A stretch of 64,000 nt of DNA from Pararge aegeria (GCF_905163445.1 NC_053197.1:11098001-11162000), one strand, 5' to 3'; shown: positions 12,649 to 24,184, numbered from the stretch's first letter. Numbers and translations: made by a program. Notes: generated by a model not told the origin, from the letters alone.

Positions 12649-15600
12649 CTAAGGTAAGAATCGTTCATATTCTATAAAGAACGGACATTTCCGGATCGTC
12701 TCCCAGGCTTTACTGCAGAATTGGAACCATCCCTTCTCGGACAAGTTTGGCACTGTGGTTATTTGATGGCGGTTCACTCCTAACACCATCCATCTGAGAC
12801 GTTTAGCTAGTTGCTCGAATTGCGGATGACCGCGATATATATCTCGATTATCTAAAAACAAATATCAATCAATACACACATCGCCTATAGCCCCAAAGTA
12901 AGCGTAGCTTGTGTTATGGGAAGTAAGATGGCTGATCAATATTTTTATGAATAATATACATAAATTGTTATAATATAAATATAAACACCAAGGCACTTAA
13001 AATTATTTATGTTCATCACACACACATTTTCCAGTTGTGGGAATCGAACCCACGGCCTTAGACCCAGAAAGCAGGGTCGCTTCCCACTGCGCCAATCGGC
13101 CGTCAAATTTTAAATAGTAGATAACTAGTTTATAATGAATTCCCTGACGACCGCCCTGGGGCAGAAGTGAGCCCTGTGGTTTTCCGGTACGATGTCGCAT
13201 TGAGGGGTAACATATATAAATGAAATCTCCCTAACAGGTTAGCCACTAGCCAGCTACCATATTAGACTGCATCATCACTTGACGCCAGGTGAGACTGCAG
13301 GCCATAAGTTAAATTGTAATGGAGTAAAATAAATAAAAAAAAAAAAACATTTTGCCAGCGTTGTGGACTACCTTAACCCTTCCCATTCCGAGAGAAGACC
13401 TGTTCCTGCAGAGAGCCGAGAATGGGTAGATTACGATGATGAGTGAATTTTTTTTAATAATACGACCTCAACCCTAAACTTTTTTTTTTCTAGGTCATTA
13501 AATTAGGATCTCAAATGACTTATAACGCTTACCAAAATCACTATAGATTTCCGGCAGGAGAAAAAGATTCATTGGCGATCCACAAGCGTCGACATTATAT
13601 CCCTTACACACGTTGTCAATGTTCAGACCATTCTTATTGGTGTCACTGTACATGTACATCCCAGAATTGAGCTGTAGGTTAGACTTCTGGAACGCGTTCC
13701 TGAGAAATTATTAATATTTTATAGTATTTGATTGGAATAGAATAGAACAGTATAGAATAAATTTTATTGCTTTAACTGTGTACATTTGTTTTGGTGTTGT
13801 AAGTGGGAATAGTTCCAACAGTTTTTAGAGTTTATTTTACATGCATTAGAAAATTGTACGCTTGTTTCATCCAAGATAAGCTGAACCTTTATCTTCTACT
13901 AATATCTCAGGCACGCAATGATCTCAGGAACTACTGATCCGATTTGAAAAATTCTTTCAGTTTTGGATAGCCCATTTATCGAGGAAGGCGATAGGCAATA
14001 TATCATTACGTTAAGACCAATACGAGCAAAGAACCCATTAAAAATGTTTCAAAATCGGGGTTTTTTGACGTAACAACGTCTTATAATTCGATGGAGCCGC
14101 CTGCACGCGCAAAAACATGACTCATGCGGCGTTACCTCGCTCTGAGGCGTTCCATTTAAGGCTTGAAGTGCAAGCGAGAGCGCGGAACGAGCGACAAAGA
14201 GGCACAAACGGCCTCTGCGTTCGGCAGCGTTCAACATCTGTCTACTTGAATGAGCTATGCGTCCGCGTGGACAGCTGCTATGCAATAATACATTTACATG
14301 TCTTCGTCAAGTATGAAGTGCAGTGAAAAGTGTAAAAAAAAATTACATAATTGTATTTACTGCGTACAAATAAATGTAACTTGATCGATTGTGATTTCCA
14401 TTTACCTCGTTCTCCACATCCATACAAAATATAACAAATCAAACAAATAAAATTATAATTTTCTTTTGAAAAATGCAACCATTTCATCAGTATTTTCTTA
14501 TGACGTTGTCACGTTCGTGTCATATTTTACATGTAATGTTCGCATCATAAGTGCCATCTTGTGAAAAAAGAAAAAATATTTGACTTTGATTTTGACTTTA
14601 TGAAACACACAAATATGAAATGAAAGACGATGTATATAAATCATCAGTTTTGAAATTCAAGTCAAGGTAACTTTGAAAGCGGGTATAAGGATATCTTATT
14701 TACTATACTAGTTTATTTATAGATTTTTTATAATTACATAAAAGGTCCATTAAACATGTACACCTTAGTTTTCCTATAAAAGTAAACAACGGTAACTAAC
14801 ACACCCGCAGGTATGTGTGTGCGTGTGAAAGTGAATGTGAAATATTGTTAATGTTTTTTTCTGGTGCCACAGTAATCCGTGATCCCATTATAGCTAGCTA
14901 TGGCCCACTACGGCCATAACTCATTAAGGCAGTAGTCCATAACGCTAGCCCAGTGCGCATTAGTGAACTCCACACACCTTTGAGAACATTATGTAGAGCA
15001 CGCAGGTTTCCGCACGATGTTCCTTCACCGTTGAAGCAAGTAATTTTTTAATTACTTAAAACGCACATAACTTAGAAAAGTTAGAGGTTGGGATTCAAAC
15101 TCGGTCCCCCGAAAGTGAAGTCGAGCTCATACCCAATGCGCTATGCGCAGCTGGTTGTTACTGCGTAATTTATAATGATATTTGACAAATATTCATTTTA
15201 TTTATTACCATGAATAATGTTATAACATTATTCAGTATACTGAGTATACTGAGTTTACTAAGAATCACTGAGTCCGCATAGTACGCGATGATACCCCATG
15301 ATGATATATTTACAAGAAATTTAAAACTGAATTAACAAAAAATGAATCAACTCAACCAATATTTAAAGAACTCACCGATATAAATCCTGCATAGTATACA
15401 CGGCTTCTGGCGTATAATCTTCGAGTTGACATCTATTGTGTAACAGCAAAAGATGAGGATGACTCTCAACACTGCTGTTGTATTCTGAGCTCTCTTGGCT
15501 TGTGTTCACCGTGTTTGATGCTGACAGAGATGGCTTTAACATTTCTGCGGTTTGTATGTAGCTATTAAAAAAAAACTTTTTATGATGATGAAGTCATATC

Positions 15601-18600
15601 AACCCATTACCGGCCCACAACAGTGCACCGGTCTCTTCCCAAAATGAGAACGGGTTAAGTCCGTAGTCCGCCACGCTGGCCAAGTGCGGATTGGTGGACT
15701 CCAAACACCTTTGAAAACACCTGGAGAACCGAAATGCTGGTTTCCTGACTATGTTTTCCTTCACCGTTTAAGCAAGTGAAATTTAACTGTATCTAATTAT
15801 ATTTTTAACTACTGTATAATCCTTGGGCCTTTGGACTCCACCGGTTTGTCAACTCGTTGAGTACTCTGGTACTGTAAGATGAGATTATGAGTACATCTAT
15901 TTTAGATAAAACGGTAAAAAAAGGTACAGCTGATGCTGGTGCATAATTTTTGTACGGTTTTGAAAACCTCCCTGGCGCCTTGGTGAAGCCCTGTGGTGTC
16001 TCTGGTGTGTTCTAGTGGAAGGCTCAGCTCAGGCTAAGCCTTAGCTAGTTACCATGCTACCGATAGAACCGTACCAAGAGATGTCGCGTAGAAACCGATG
16101 AGTGTGTGTGGATTATAACTGACATACACTTTAAATAAAAAATAATAATAATAGACTGCATTATCACTTATCATCATGTGAGATTGCAGTCAAGTGCTAA
16201 CACGTAGCTTTATAAAAAAAAAACACATTCAAGTAATAAAAATAAGAAATGCCTACTCACCGTATAAAATTATAGTCCGCAAACCAATCTTGTACTGCAA
16301 TCAAAACATGACATACAGCCATTAAATATGATGCAATCTGCAGACAATCCACTGTGAGAATGTTTGCACTTCTAGCTGTCACTGGATTTGTGTTCGTTTC
16401 TTCTATTAGAGACGGTGACCACAACGCCTGACAATCAAGTAGTATTACACGGTCGTTTGTTACGTACATGTCTATACCTGAAATACAGTTAAATATTTTT
16501 ATTACTTGTAATAACGATTAAGAGCAACTCTTAGAGAGTTCCTGGACATTCCTGGAGCGCCCGCTACAAAGGGCTGCCCTGTGTCCTTGCACCTGAGGCG
16601 TAGGTGTCAAGCCTCATGTGCCCGTAATTACACCGCAATGACAAAACACAGCAATACTGCTTGGTGGCAGAATAATAATAATAATAATAAAGAAAGTGGT
16701 GTTGCTGGACTCGGCTAGGATAGTCCGCCGATTCTTAAGCCTGTCGCCCTGACCCCCGGCCGTCTGGTCTCCCCTGCCGCGGTGTAATCCTCCGCCCGGT
16801 GCAAATATGTATTTATGTAATGTATATTAAAGTGTATTAATCTCTATGTATCTAAGTAAGTATATCAATGATGTTTTGGCTCATTTTATGTATTTATTTT
16901 GTACACGGGCGTGAGAGTAAATCTCGAATAATATTAATAATAATAATAAATCTTTTTTTGCATTTTTTGCACCACCTCTTTTCTGTTTTTTTCCTTTTAC
17001 GCCATTGGTTGCCTGGAAGAAATCGCTATGTAGCGATAAGGCCTCCAAATTGTACTCTCTTGCTATGTATTTATATCTCTGTAACTACTTTTTTTCTTTG
17101 GCGACAATATAAGTGTATTCATTCATTCACTGCCTTTTATTCCACAACAGTTTACCTGACCGATCATGCTCTTTAATATCTCCTTATACAAGATATTATA
17201 GAGGACAATTGTGTGCGCAAACACATGTCCCTCATTGTTCGATAGAACAGCAAGTCTGACACGACTGGAATGAGATCAGGCGCAGGACCGAAACTTTTAC
17301 GTGTTCTACGAGGCACGGTGCTGAATCACCGTCAATTTTCATACTCCAGCCTAGTACTAAGAATTTCTTGATGGGAAAAACCCAACAACATTATCCTGAC
17401 CCCAGAATCAAACCCAAGCCCTAGTGATCTGCCCCCAAACATTTTTACCAAGCGACCAACGAAACAGTTACTGCAGCAATAATAGAATTCAAAAATATAT
17501 AAAACCAACTTCATTGAAATTCCTTGAGCATAAATCATAAATTAAATTTCTTCAAGAAAGAAGAAAGAAAGTAATGTAACAAACAAAGTAAAGAACTTAA
17601 TTTAAAATCTCATATTAACCGTACCTTATTTTAACTCAACATTACAGATAATTTTTTTGTGTCAAAGTTACCTTTAGTGCAATGAACCCCTCTTTCTATG
17701 AACTCAATATCCTGCATTTTAAATTTGAATGTATTTTTGTCTTGAGACTTTTTATTTGCAGCTTCAGTAATGTTCAAGCTTTCCATTTGAGATTCTACTG
17801 GTGTCAAATTGTTTGCTTCTGCTGTTGGTTCAGGTGAAACTTCATGAGAATTTAATATTTGTCTACTGAGATCATTTAGAGGCACATTTTGTGCTATTAG
17901 ATTGAGTACCATAGATTTGCCAACACCTTGAGTTCCTAAAAAAAAAACATATTTTTGTGGTAATACCATGCTGTTCGTGCCAGAATGTAGCATTGCAACA
18001 ATGCTGCTGAATAGCAGCAGAAATAAGCATAGCAATAGAACTTCCCGGACAAGCTCTAAAAAGCTCTTACTGTGAATAATTGGGGATAATTCACGGCCGA
18101 TTGGCGCAGTGGGCAGCGACCCTGCTTTCTGAGTCCAAGGCCGTGGGTTTGATTCCCACAACTGGAAAATGTTTGTGTGAAGAACATGAATGTCTTTCAG
18201 TGTCTGGGTGTTTATATGTATATTATATGTATATTATAAGTATTTATATTATTCATAAAAATATTCATCAGTTATCTTAGTACCCATATCACAAGCTACG
18301 CTTACTTTGGGACTAGATGGCAGTGTGTATTGTCGTAGTATATTTATTTATTTATTATTTTAATTGTCACATATTAGTGTAACCAGATTAGCACAAACTT
18401 CCTAACCCTAGGCTGGTACTTACTGCTAGGGATGTAATGTTATCACCTAAAACTATTTTTAACCAATAGCCTTATTGGCAGTTAGCCTGCACAGCCAAGA
18501 ATCACAAGATCCTAGATTCCAATCCTAGTTTGTGCTTAGAAGTTTTAAGTAATGGGTTTTTACTGTTAAGAAATTGTAGTAACAGTTAGGAAGTTGGTGC

Positions 18601-19802
18601 TCACGTTGCAGAGCCTGTGAAGCTGCTGGTTATTATCCAAAACATGTACCATTATCATAACCTCTGTCCTATGAGACCTGGCCGTAGCCCAGCAGTGGGT
18701 TGCTAGCTGATGATGATGAACATAGGAATTAAATTCAGGACCTTGTCATAAAGCTTTCTAACTCCCAGAATGAAAGAGTATGGACTAGACTTACTACTGA
18801 TAAAGTGTATATCAGTATCATCAACCTGGCTCACAAAGGTCTAAAAGCTTAGCTTAATGGACAATGCTGATTAAGAAGGTCAATGAAATTAGGTCAAGCA
18901 TGCAAAACACAAAACTAATTTACCAATTACACCAACAACCAGGTAGTTGCTATTAGCATCATTAAGAAATTCATAGGCTGCATTGTTAAATTCTAAATTC
19001 TCATCCAATAATTTTACAGGTTCAGACATCAACTTAAACTTTTGGTCTGAAATAGAGAAAGAGAAAATTTTTGAAATATATAAAAGTGACAATTTATATA
19101 TATTTATAAGACCACAAATCCTGTAAATAATAAAAAAGAAGAAGCAGGGTATGTAGACCTAACTGAGATTCAAACCCAGGATCCATTATTTATAGTTAAA
19201 CAAACTAACCAAAAGTTATACTGCTTTTGCTTATTAAGAAGAGCTCTTACAGCATATAATGAAAAAATTAGTATCCTTATTTATTAATACCTACGTGGAA
19301 GCATTAATCAAAAATGTTTACTTTTGAGAAAAGGTTTTATGCAAATAAAAAAATCTATAGTCTTGTGTTGCTAAAGCCATGGCTGAAGGCTAACTAACTG
19401 CAACATGATGCCTACTTGAATTACAAAGAAAATTTGTCGAGGTAAGTAATTAAGACAAGAATTACCTTTCCTTTCCTTACTTTCATTTTGAGCAATTTTA
19501 GAAGGTTGTGTACCTTCAACATCATTTCCTTGAGACCGTGGGCTCGCGGGCCTTTCATCTTTTGGGGTACTATGCTCACGGGTTTTAAGAATGATAGTAG
19601 GAGGCTTTTCCTTTTCACTTTTCTCTTTTGGCTGATCCTTTGACACATCCCGATCAGATTTTAGAATGACAGGCCTCCGTGGAGTGGCTGAAGACTCCTA
19701 AAAGTATTTGTAGGGTTAAATATTGAATTTTCTTGCTTTTTATGCATAACATTCATTAAAATACATTTGTTATTATACCAGTTTTTTCTTTTTATCAGCC
19801 AT
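12649..19802 (-). CDS. SMG9: SMG9, nonsense-mediated mRNA decay factor
   Basis: Eight exons on the minus strand, read from right to left: 19779-19802 (ATG), 19466-19697, 18924-19046, 17672-17935, 16261-16477, 15376-15561, 13533-13699, 12649-12851 (TAG). Lengths sum to 1416 bases, all phases match, giving 471 residues against about 520 in human. SMG9 pairs with SMG8 to control the SMG1 kinase that phosphorylates UPF1. Family features visible in order: a charged, disordered N-terminus; KLLDENLEFNNAAYEFL then VVGVIGTQGVGKSMVLN, the P-loop of its G-like domain (about residues 121-137); GIDMYVTNDRVILLDCQAL; LQIASYLMAVCHVLIAVQDW; QTAEMLKPS; GSPMNLFLLP; and the end SEKGWFQFCSKAWETIRK. All introns are GT-AG. 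The segment after the P-loop (88-codon exon) is lineage-specific in sequence. Introns hold several SINEs. Convergent with the gene on its left and divergent from the receptor-like gene on its right. Confidence 0.95.
12890..13105 (-). repeat. tRNA-headed SINE (family 1), in an SMG9 intron
   Basis: Reverse copy with head GGCCGATTGGCGCAGTGGGA, box-B-like GGGTTCGATTCC and the full body ending at TAAGCGTAGCTTGTG read on the plus strand. It lies in the last SMG9 intron. Confidence 0.85.
13145..13350 (+). repeat. SINE family 3, 5'-truncated
   Basis: Carries TTCCGGTACGATGTCGC, then AGCTACCATATTAGACTGCATC and GGTGAGACTGCAG, ending in a poly-A tract. Other copies are at 31033, 33208 and 61570. Directly followed (about 13350-13445) by a scrap of SINE family 2. 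Confidence 0.75.
13900..14330. repeat. Dispersed-repeat remnant plus GC-rich block
   Basis: 13915-14045 carries GAACTACTGATCCGATTTGA and GCCCATTTATCGAGGAAGGC, phrases of a repeat widespread in Lepidoptera. It continues into a GC-rich block (14090-14260) that is open on both strands with no recognisable product. Probably one decayed mobile element inside an SMG9 intron. Confidence 0.45.
14876..15155 (-). repeat. SINE family 2, reverse copy
   Basis: Reads in reverse through the conserved phrases GGCCCACTACGG, CACACACCTTTGAGAAC, ACGATGTTCCTTCACCG and a tRNA-like head near 15075-15150 (GGATTCAAACTCGG). Lies in an SMG9 intron. Confidence 0.75.
15585..15810 (-). repeat. SINE family 2, reverse copy, head missing
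   Basis: Shares CAACCCATTACCGGCCCACA, GGCCAAGTGCGGATTGGTGG and TTTTCCTTCACCGTTTAAGC with the other family-2 copies. Sits just upstream (in gene direction) of the SMG9 exon 15376-15561. Confidence 0.8.
15960..16222 (+). repeat. SINE family 3, near full-length
   Basis: Begins CTCCCTGGCGCC, includes CTAGTTACCATGCTACC, GTCGCGTAGAAACCGATGA, GTGAGATTGCAGTCAAG and ends in poly-A at 16215-16223. Inserted in an SMG9 intron. Confidence 0.75.
16545..16840 (+). repeat. Another SINE/LINE scrap with (AAT)n
   Basis: Contains GAGGCGTAGGTGTCAAGCC, CTCATGTGCCCGTAATTACA and a short (AAT)n run at 16672-16692. The phrase around CTCATGTG.C.GTAATTACAC recurs at about 58395-58425, so the family is present at least twice. 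Confidence 0.6.
16985..17135 (+). mobile_element. LINE 3' tail (Jockey/CR1-like)
   Basis: Shares GGTTGCCTGGAAGAAATCGC, TATGTAGCGATAAGGCC and the terminal ATTCATTCATTC with the LINE at 57421-58290. Only the 3' end is present, in an SMG9 intron. Confidence 0.8.
18093..18361 (+). repeat. tRNA-headed SINE (family 1), full length
   Basis: Head CGGCCGATTGGCGCAGTGGG, box-B-like GGGTTTGATTCC, then ACTGGAAAATGTTTGTGTGA, CTTAGTACCCATA, GCTACGCTTACTTTGGG and a TTTATTTATTTATTA tail. It lies in an SMG9 intron close to the exon ending at 17935; on the minus strand an open frame runs from the SINE straight into that exon. Confidence 0.9.
18470..18722 (+). repeat. SINE-like repeat ending in GATGATGAT
   Basis: A tRNA-like head (about 18478-18535, with GATTCCAATCC) is followed by a body ending CTGGCCGTAGCCCAGCAGTG and GCTGATGATGATGA, the usual end of a lepidopteran SINE group. 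A reverse relative is at 22886-23190. Confidence 0.6.
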
Positions 19803-20647
19803 TTAAGCTTATTTCAAGAAAGTTATGAAATGAATAGATTACATACAAATTTAGAGCTAAATAATTATAAATGAAGTAATGTAACTAAACTAAAGACGGT
19901 ACAAAATTCATGGAAATATTACTGAAACTCAGTATTTAAATTTTAAACTAAATTGAATATCAATAATCTGTTTTGACGTTTATTTTTGTCAATTGACAAT
20001 TTGTTAGGTAGGTACTATGGAGGGTAGAGGTAGTAGGTACCTAACAAATTGTCATTTTGCTGGTCTGAGACTGGTTAATCGGGCTCTGGGTTCTAGCTAT
20101 CTAGTAAGGATTATTCTTTAAGTAAACTAACACGATTATTTGAATGATTGTTTTTATAAAACATTAATGTGAAAAATTAATGAATTGATTTTGAGTTACT
20201 ATGCGATCCGTGGATGGCGCTTTTGTACAGGCATATTTTTTTTAAATGCTACAAATTTTAAAAAGAATTTTTTTGTGAATTTCTAGCAATTTAATGTGGT
20301 TACAATAAATACACGAGATATAGAATAATTCAGCTTCAGAGCTAAATTACCAAGAACTGAAAAAAATAGTTTTGTTCCTAAACTTTTATTCCAATCCAAT
20401 AAGGTGAATGAAACCCTGGGAAACTGGAGAAATGCTATTTACATTATGCGACATTATCAGCTCTAAGACTCAAAACAGCTATATCCTAAAGCTCTCAAGA
20501 CTGAATTAAAAAAAAAACACATTTCAGCCTGCAGCTGTCAGGTGTCATTAGGTCATCACTCATCTTCAACTTCGAAACACTTCAAAAAATATATGTGAAT
20601 TTTGTTGTCTCATTTTTATCATTGTGTTATTTTATAATAATTCGAAA
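19803..20647. promoter_or_regulatory. Shared divergent promoter region, SMG9 and receptor-like gene
   Basis: 845 bases lie between the two start codons, which point away from each other. No TATA box is obvious near either start, as is usual for housekeeping genes. A perfect 16-base inverted repeat (GACAATTTGTTAGGTA at 19995-20010 and its complement at 20038-20053) sits in it. Inference only: both genes may share this region for transcription. Confidence 0.5.
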
Positions 20648-23600
20648 ATGATTTCATGTGGCAATCTGTCTCGTGTGTTCATAATATTGGGTGTTTTTCT
20701 AACAACCGTATATACCCAAGACGTGTGTGTGAAGAAAGGACCTTGTACATGTGAATTTCCGAATGGCACCGGTATTGACTTAACGCCAAGTGCAAAATCA
20801 CCTTATTTCAGCACGCAGATATACAAACTGGAGAACAATGGCACAAGATTGGCTCTAAGTACATTCTACTATCATCCTTGTAATGATGTTGTACTCCCAA
20901 TAAACACGAGTGCCGCTTCCTTCACAACATGCAAAGATTCCTTAGCGGTAATGATAGTTCTTTATTACAGTCTAAAACTGGTATTTACGCAACGCTTTAA
21001 AATGAGTCTGGCACTTTAAACGAGTTTTGCATATCATTTTGTTTACAAATTAAACAAAGTAGCTAATATGCGTAATGATGACACAATAAATATAACTGTA
21101 GTACCTGTTGAACTTTTTAAAGACCATGTCTATTTTACATATTGTTTATAACTATTTTTGTTAGGTAAAAACGTAAGCATGAGGTTTGCATACACATCCT
21201 GCTCTAATTTGCCTAACAAAACAAAGTCTTTCGGCTTTTTAGTATCTTATGGTGCTGGTACACAATTGTTACAAAATTTTATAAAATATTGAAAATTTAC
21301 TATCACTATAACATTTAATCACATCTTGTTATATATCAGGATTTCTTCAAAGAATCTGAGGCAGTGCCAATTGTTTTTGTAGTTTTACTGAAGCTGAGAC
21401 TTGCAACACAGTTTTCTGGATACTTTATCTGACATGTTTATACATTATCAACATTAATTTTGAATCAAATAAATTTTTAATTTTTTTTATTTCACAGTTA
21501 TTCTTCACGATTTAAAAAAGCTTGTACAGGGAATTCTTCTGCTTGAAATAATGTGAATTTCATTTATTTTCAGTTGTGTTGGTATATAAGCTTCATGGAC
21601 CTATTAAACACAACAAAGGATACATTTAAAAAAGATGGTGGGAACTACCAGTACTTGGGTACATCCAATTCTTCTGATTTTACAGCTGATGGCAAATCTA
21701 TAATATATCCTAATGTTCCATCGTGAGTACATTAGTAGTACATTATTTGTACAAAAATTAAAAGCAAATGTGAAAGTCTCCTTATTTATTACTAAACTAA
21801 ATTGCTGTACAGATAGCTTGCAGTGTACTGTAAGCTTCTTCCCAAATTATTAAAATAACCCAAATTCAAGCCCCTTGGTGATTCTATAATCATTATGTTC
21901 ACTTTTGTCATATTTTCTACTATGCCTAATGCTGACCAATTCAGTAACTTTTTCAATTAATTTCTAACCAATGTCTTGATACAAAATGCATTGTTGACAT
22001 ACTTCATGCAAATTTCATTTTTGAGATGATAAGCCATAACCAAGCTATGAGCTTGATGCATTAAGTTGGTAGCAGACTAACCAACCCATATCCATAATCT
22101 TGGCAGCACATCACTAGTTACCATACTTCCACCAAAACAAAGATTCACAGACAAACAAAAGTTACTTAATAGAGAGGCTGTTCTAAAGTCTTTCATTTTC
22201 AGGTCCACTGTGGTAATGTTAATATGTGCGACAACTGAGGACCAGTTAGAAGTCTATTCACTTGCAGATCAATCCAGAATTGTAAGTATCATATACCTTA
22301 ATCTAGCACCTGCCAAAAATCCATTTAGCTTCTTACCTTTTAAAACAGTTAATTAAAAATTGGCTAAGATGATAAATATTACCGCAATTTTGATGAATTA
22401 TTGTAAGTTATAACTACAGATTCAAACAAATGAGTTCAGGAGAATTTTGTGCCAACCTTTTACCTTAAATGCTCAATGGTACCATCACTTAAACTTAACC
22501 AAACCATCTTCTGTAAAATCTCAATTCCCTACTTTCAAGCTTCAAATATAGTTAAACAAGCAATTAAAAATTTGGCAGGATAGCAGAAATATTACAAGTT
22601 ATAAATCTTTCAAAAAAGGAAGTCTCAACTTTAAATAGTAATCAGTTTCAGTTTGGGACACAACAGTTATTTGAGCAAGTGTTTATCACTTATTTATATT
22701 TAATCAGGTGGCAAATATCTACAGATCCAAGATAGCAACTTCAGAAACGAAAGTGTACACAATTTTCTCACCAATTACATTAAAATACATAAAAGTGAAA
22801 CTGTTTAATTGTCCCAAAGTGACTGCTAATATTTAATAGTGATATTATACCTGCTATAAAATAATCTTAATTATATAAAGATGCTTAAAAGATCATCATC
22901 ATCATTAGCCTATTAAGATCTGGGCCTTCTCTCACAGAAGAGTGTTTTAAAGCATGGGCCCAACATACTGCTCCAATGCGGGTTGTTGATGATTATTCAA
23001 CCTCAACCGACGGCTTAACATGCTCTTCAACCCAATAGTGACACCTATTTTTTTCAAATTTGAACTCAGGGTAAATAGCAAAAAACTCAATACAACGAAC
23101 TTTACGTTCAACTTGAGAATCAAAACCACACAAATAGAAGATTATTACTTAAACATGCTAACTGCTGAACCAACAAGGCAATTTAGACTGAATTGGCATT
23201 AGAGATCATTTTGGGAAATTATTCTTACTCAAGCCATTTGGGAAATAGCACTGTAGTGATTAATAAATATAAATATAATAAATATAATAAATATAAATAT
23301 AATAAATATAGGATTAATATTAAATCATTTTTAACACACAAGCTAATATTAAAGCTTGATACTAGTATAGTACAGTCTAACCTGGACCAAACAAGTCTAG
23401 GTAATCTAAAGATAGTCAAAATATATTGAATATTTAAGAATGTCATCAAATTTTTCAGGTACTAGCTTTTTATTCAAAAGAGGCGTGTTTGAAGCAGATT
23501 GAAGAGCCTGGCCGTTCACTTGGATCTACCCTACTTATAATATTCTTTTCATTTGTGATACTCTACCTTGTCCTTGGAATATGCACAAAGAAATTCCTGA

Positions 23601-24184
23601 TGGGTGCAACTGGCCTTGAAGTGATACCTAATTTGGCATTTTGGTCAGATTTACCTAACCTTGTTAAGGTAGGCAACATTAGTATTATTATATTACTAAT
23701 TTTGTAAATGTTTTAAACCAAGTAAGGTTTTATCTTGCACTTTGGGCTTTTATTCTTTGGTCTTCTGTTCTGGTATAGCAATGTGTGCTTAGATGAAGTT
23801 AACTTTCTACATCTTACACAATAATTTATCATTTAGATTTTAGATAAACTGATAAATGTGCACTGTCCATATTGCAAAACTCCTGATGCTGTACTGTCAT
23901 CTACATTGGACATTGGAAATGTATTCGACATACCCATCGCGACGTCACGCCTTGGGTGTTGCACGCAATGTGTCTACCACATAATTCTTAAACTATTCTA
24001 AATAGTTCATAACATGTAGTTCTTTGGAGCGAAAAAAAGATATGTTATTTTTGACAATATTTCTGACTATTTTACCAATTTTTTCCAGGATGGCTGGGCG
24101 TTTGCGATTAATGGGTTCAAACTGCCTAATCGCGGCCCCGGCCCCGTGACGTCACCGGACCCGAACAGCTATGACAGCATATAA
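20648..24184 (+). CDS. Cation-dependent mannose-6-phosphate-receptor-like protein
   Basis: Five exons: 20648-20947, 21574-21722, 22203-22281, 23459-23668, 24089-24184 (TAA). Total 834 bases, 277 residues, the same length as human M6PR; all phases agree and introns are GT-AG. Order of parts: signal peptide (SRVFIILGVFLTTVYT), a lumenal mannose-6-phosphate-receptor-homology domain with eight cysteines (for example DVCVKKGPCTCEF, ICATTED, EACLKQ), one membrane helix (STLLIIFFSFVILYLVLGI), and a short cytosolic tail. The tail segment GLEVIPNLAFWSDLPNLVKD matches the M6PR tail closely, including the Phe-Trp sorting pair and the following DL. The C-terminal acidic dileucine of vertebrate M6PR is absent (ends NSYDSI). 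The start at 20648 places the signal peptide at the N-terminus. By family it should cycle between Golgi and endosomes; sugar binding is doubtful (see findings). Confidence 0.9.
22708..22836 (+). other. Candidate alternative terminal exon (soluble form)
   Basis: After a good acceptor (TTAATCAG) the frame continues in phase 0 from exon 3 of the receptor-like gene: starts VANIYRSKIATSETKVYTIF and stops at TAA 22834-22836, 42 residues. If used, the product would end in the lumen with no membrane helix or tail. It starts V...Y like the regular next exon (VLAFYSK). The open length and splice phase are seen; its use is inferred. Confidence 0.45.
22886..23190 (-). repeat. SINE-like repeat, reverse copy, in receptor-like gene intron
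   Basis: Starts with ATCATCATCATCATTAGCC and GGGCCTTCTCTCACAGAAGA and ends with a tRNA-like head read in reverse (CATGCTAACTGCTGAACCAA). Typical of the GAT-tailed lepidopteran SINE group. Confidence 0.65.
23262..23312 (+). repeat. AT-rich tandem repeat (ATAAATAT type)
   Basis: Repeated AATATAAATAT-like units. Low-complexity frames across it (23193-23429 plus, 23225-23449 minus) are rich in Lys/Tyr/Asn or Leu/Tyr and are not genes. Confidence 0.75.
23837..24001 (+). other. Candidate alternative last exon with Cys-rich tail
   Basis: Preceded by an acceptor (TTATCATTTAG) and in phase 0 with exon 4 of the receptor-like gene. It encodes 54 residues beginning ILDKLINVHCPYCKTP, with GCCTQC near the end, then TAA at 23999-24001. 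Joined to exon 4, it would keep the Phe-Trp tail motif and replace the normal end with a CPYC...CCTQC segment that might bind metal or be acylated. Not recognised as a known domain. Confidence 0.45.

Noticed and set aside
14049..14326. Overlapping frames of 69-78 codons on both strands
   Set aside because: GC-rich repeat block inside an SMG9 intron; no family, no splice sites.
18093..18165. tRNA gene candidates (also at 56049, 13105 reversed, 27471)
   Set aside because: Boxes A and B are present but acceptor and anticodon arms do not pair, and the sequence continues into a shared body with many copies. These are SINEs.
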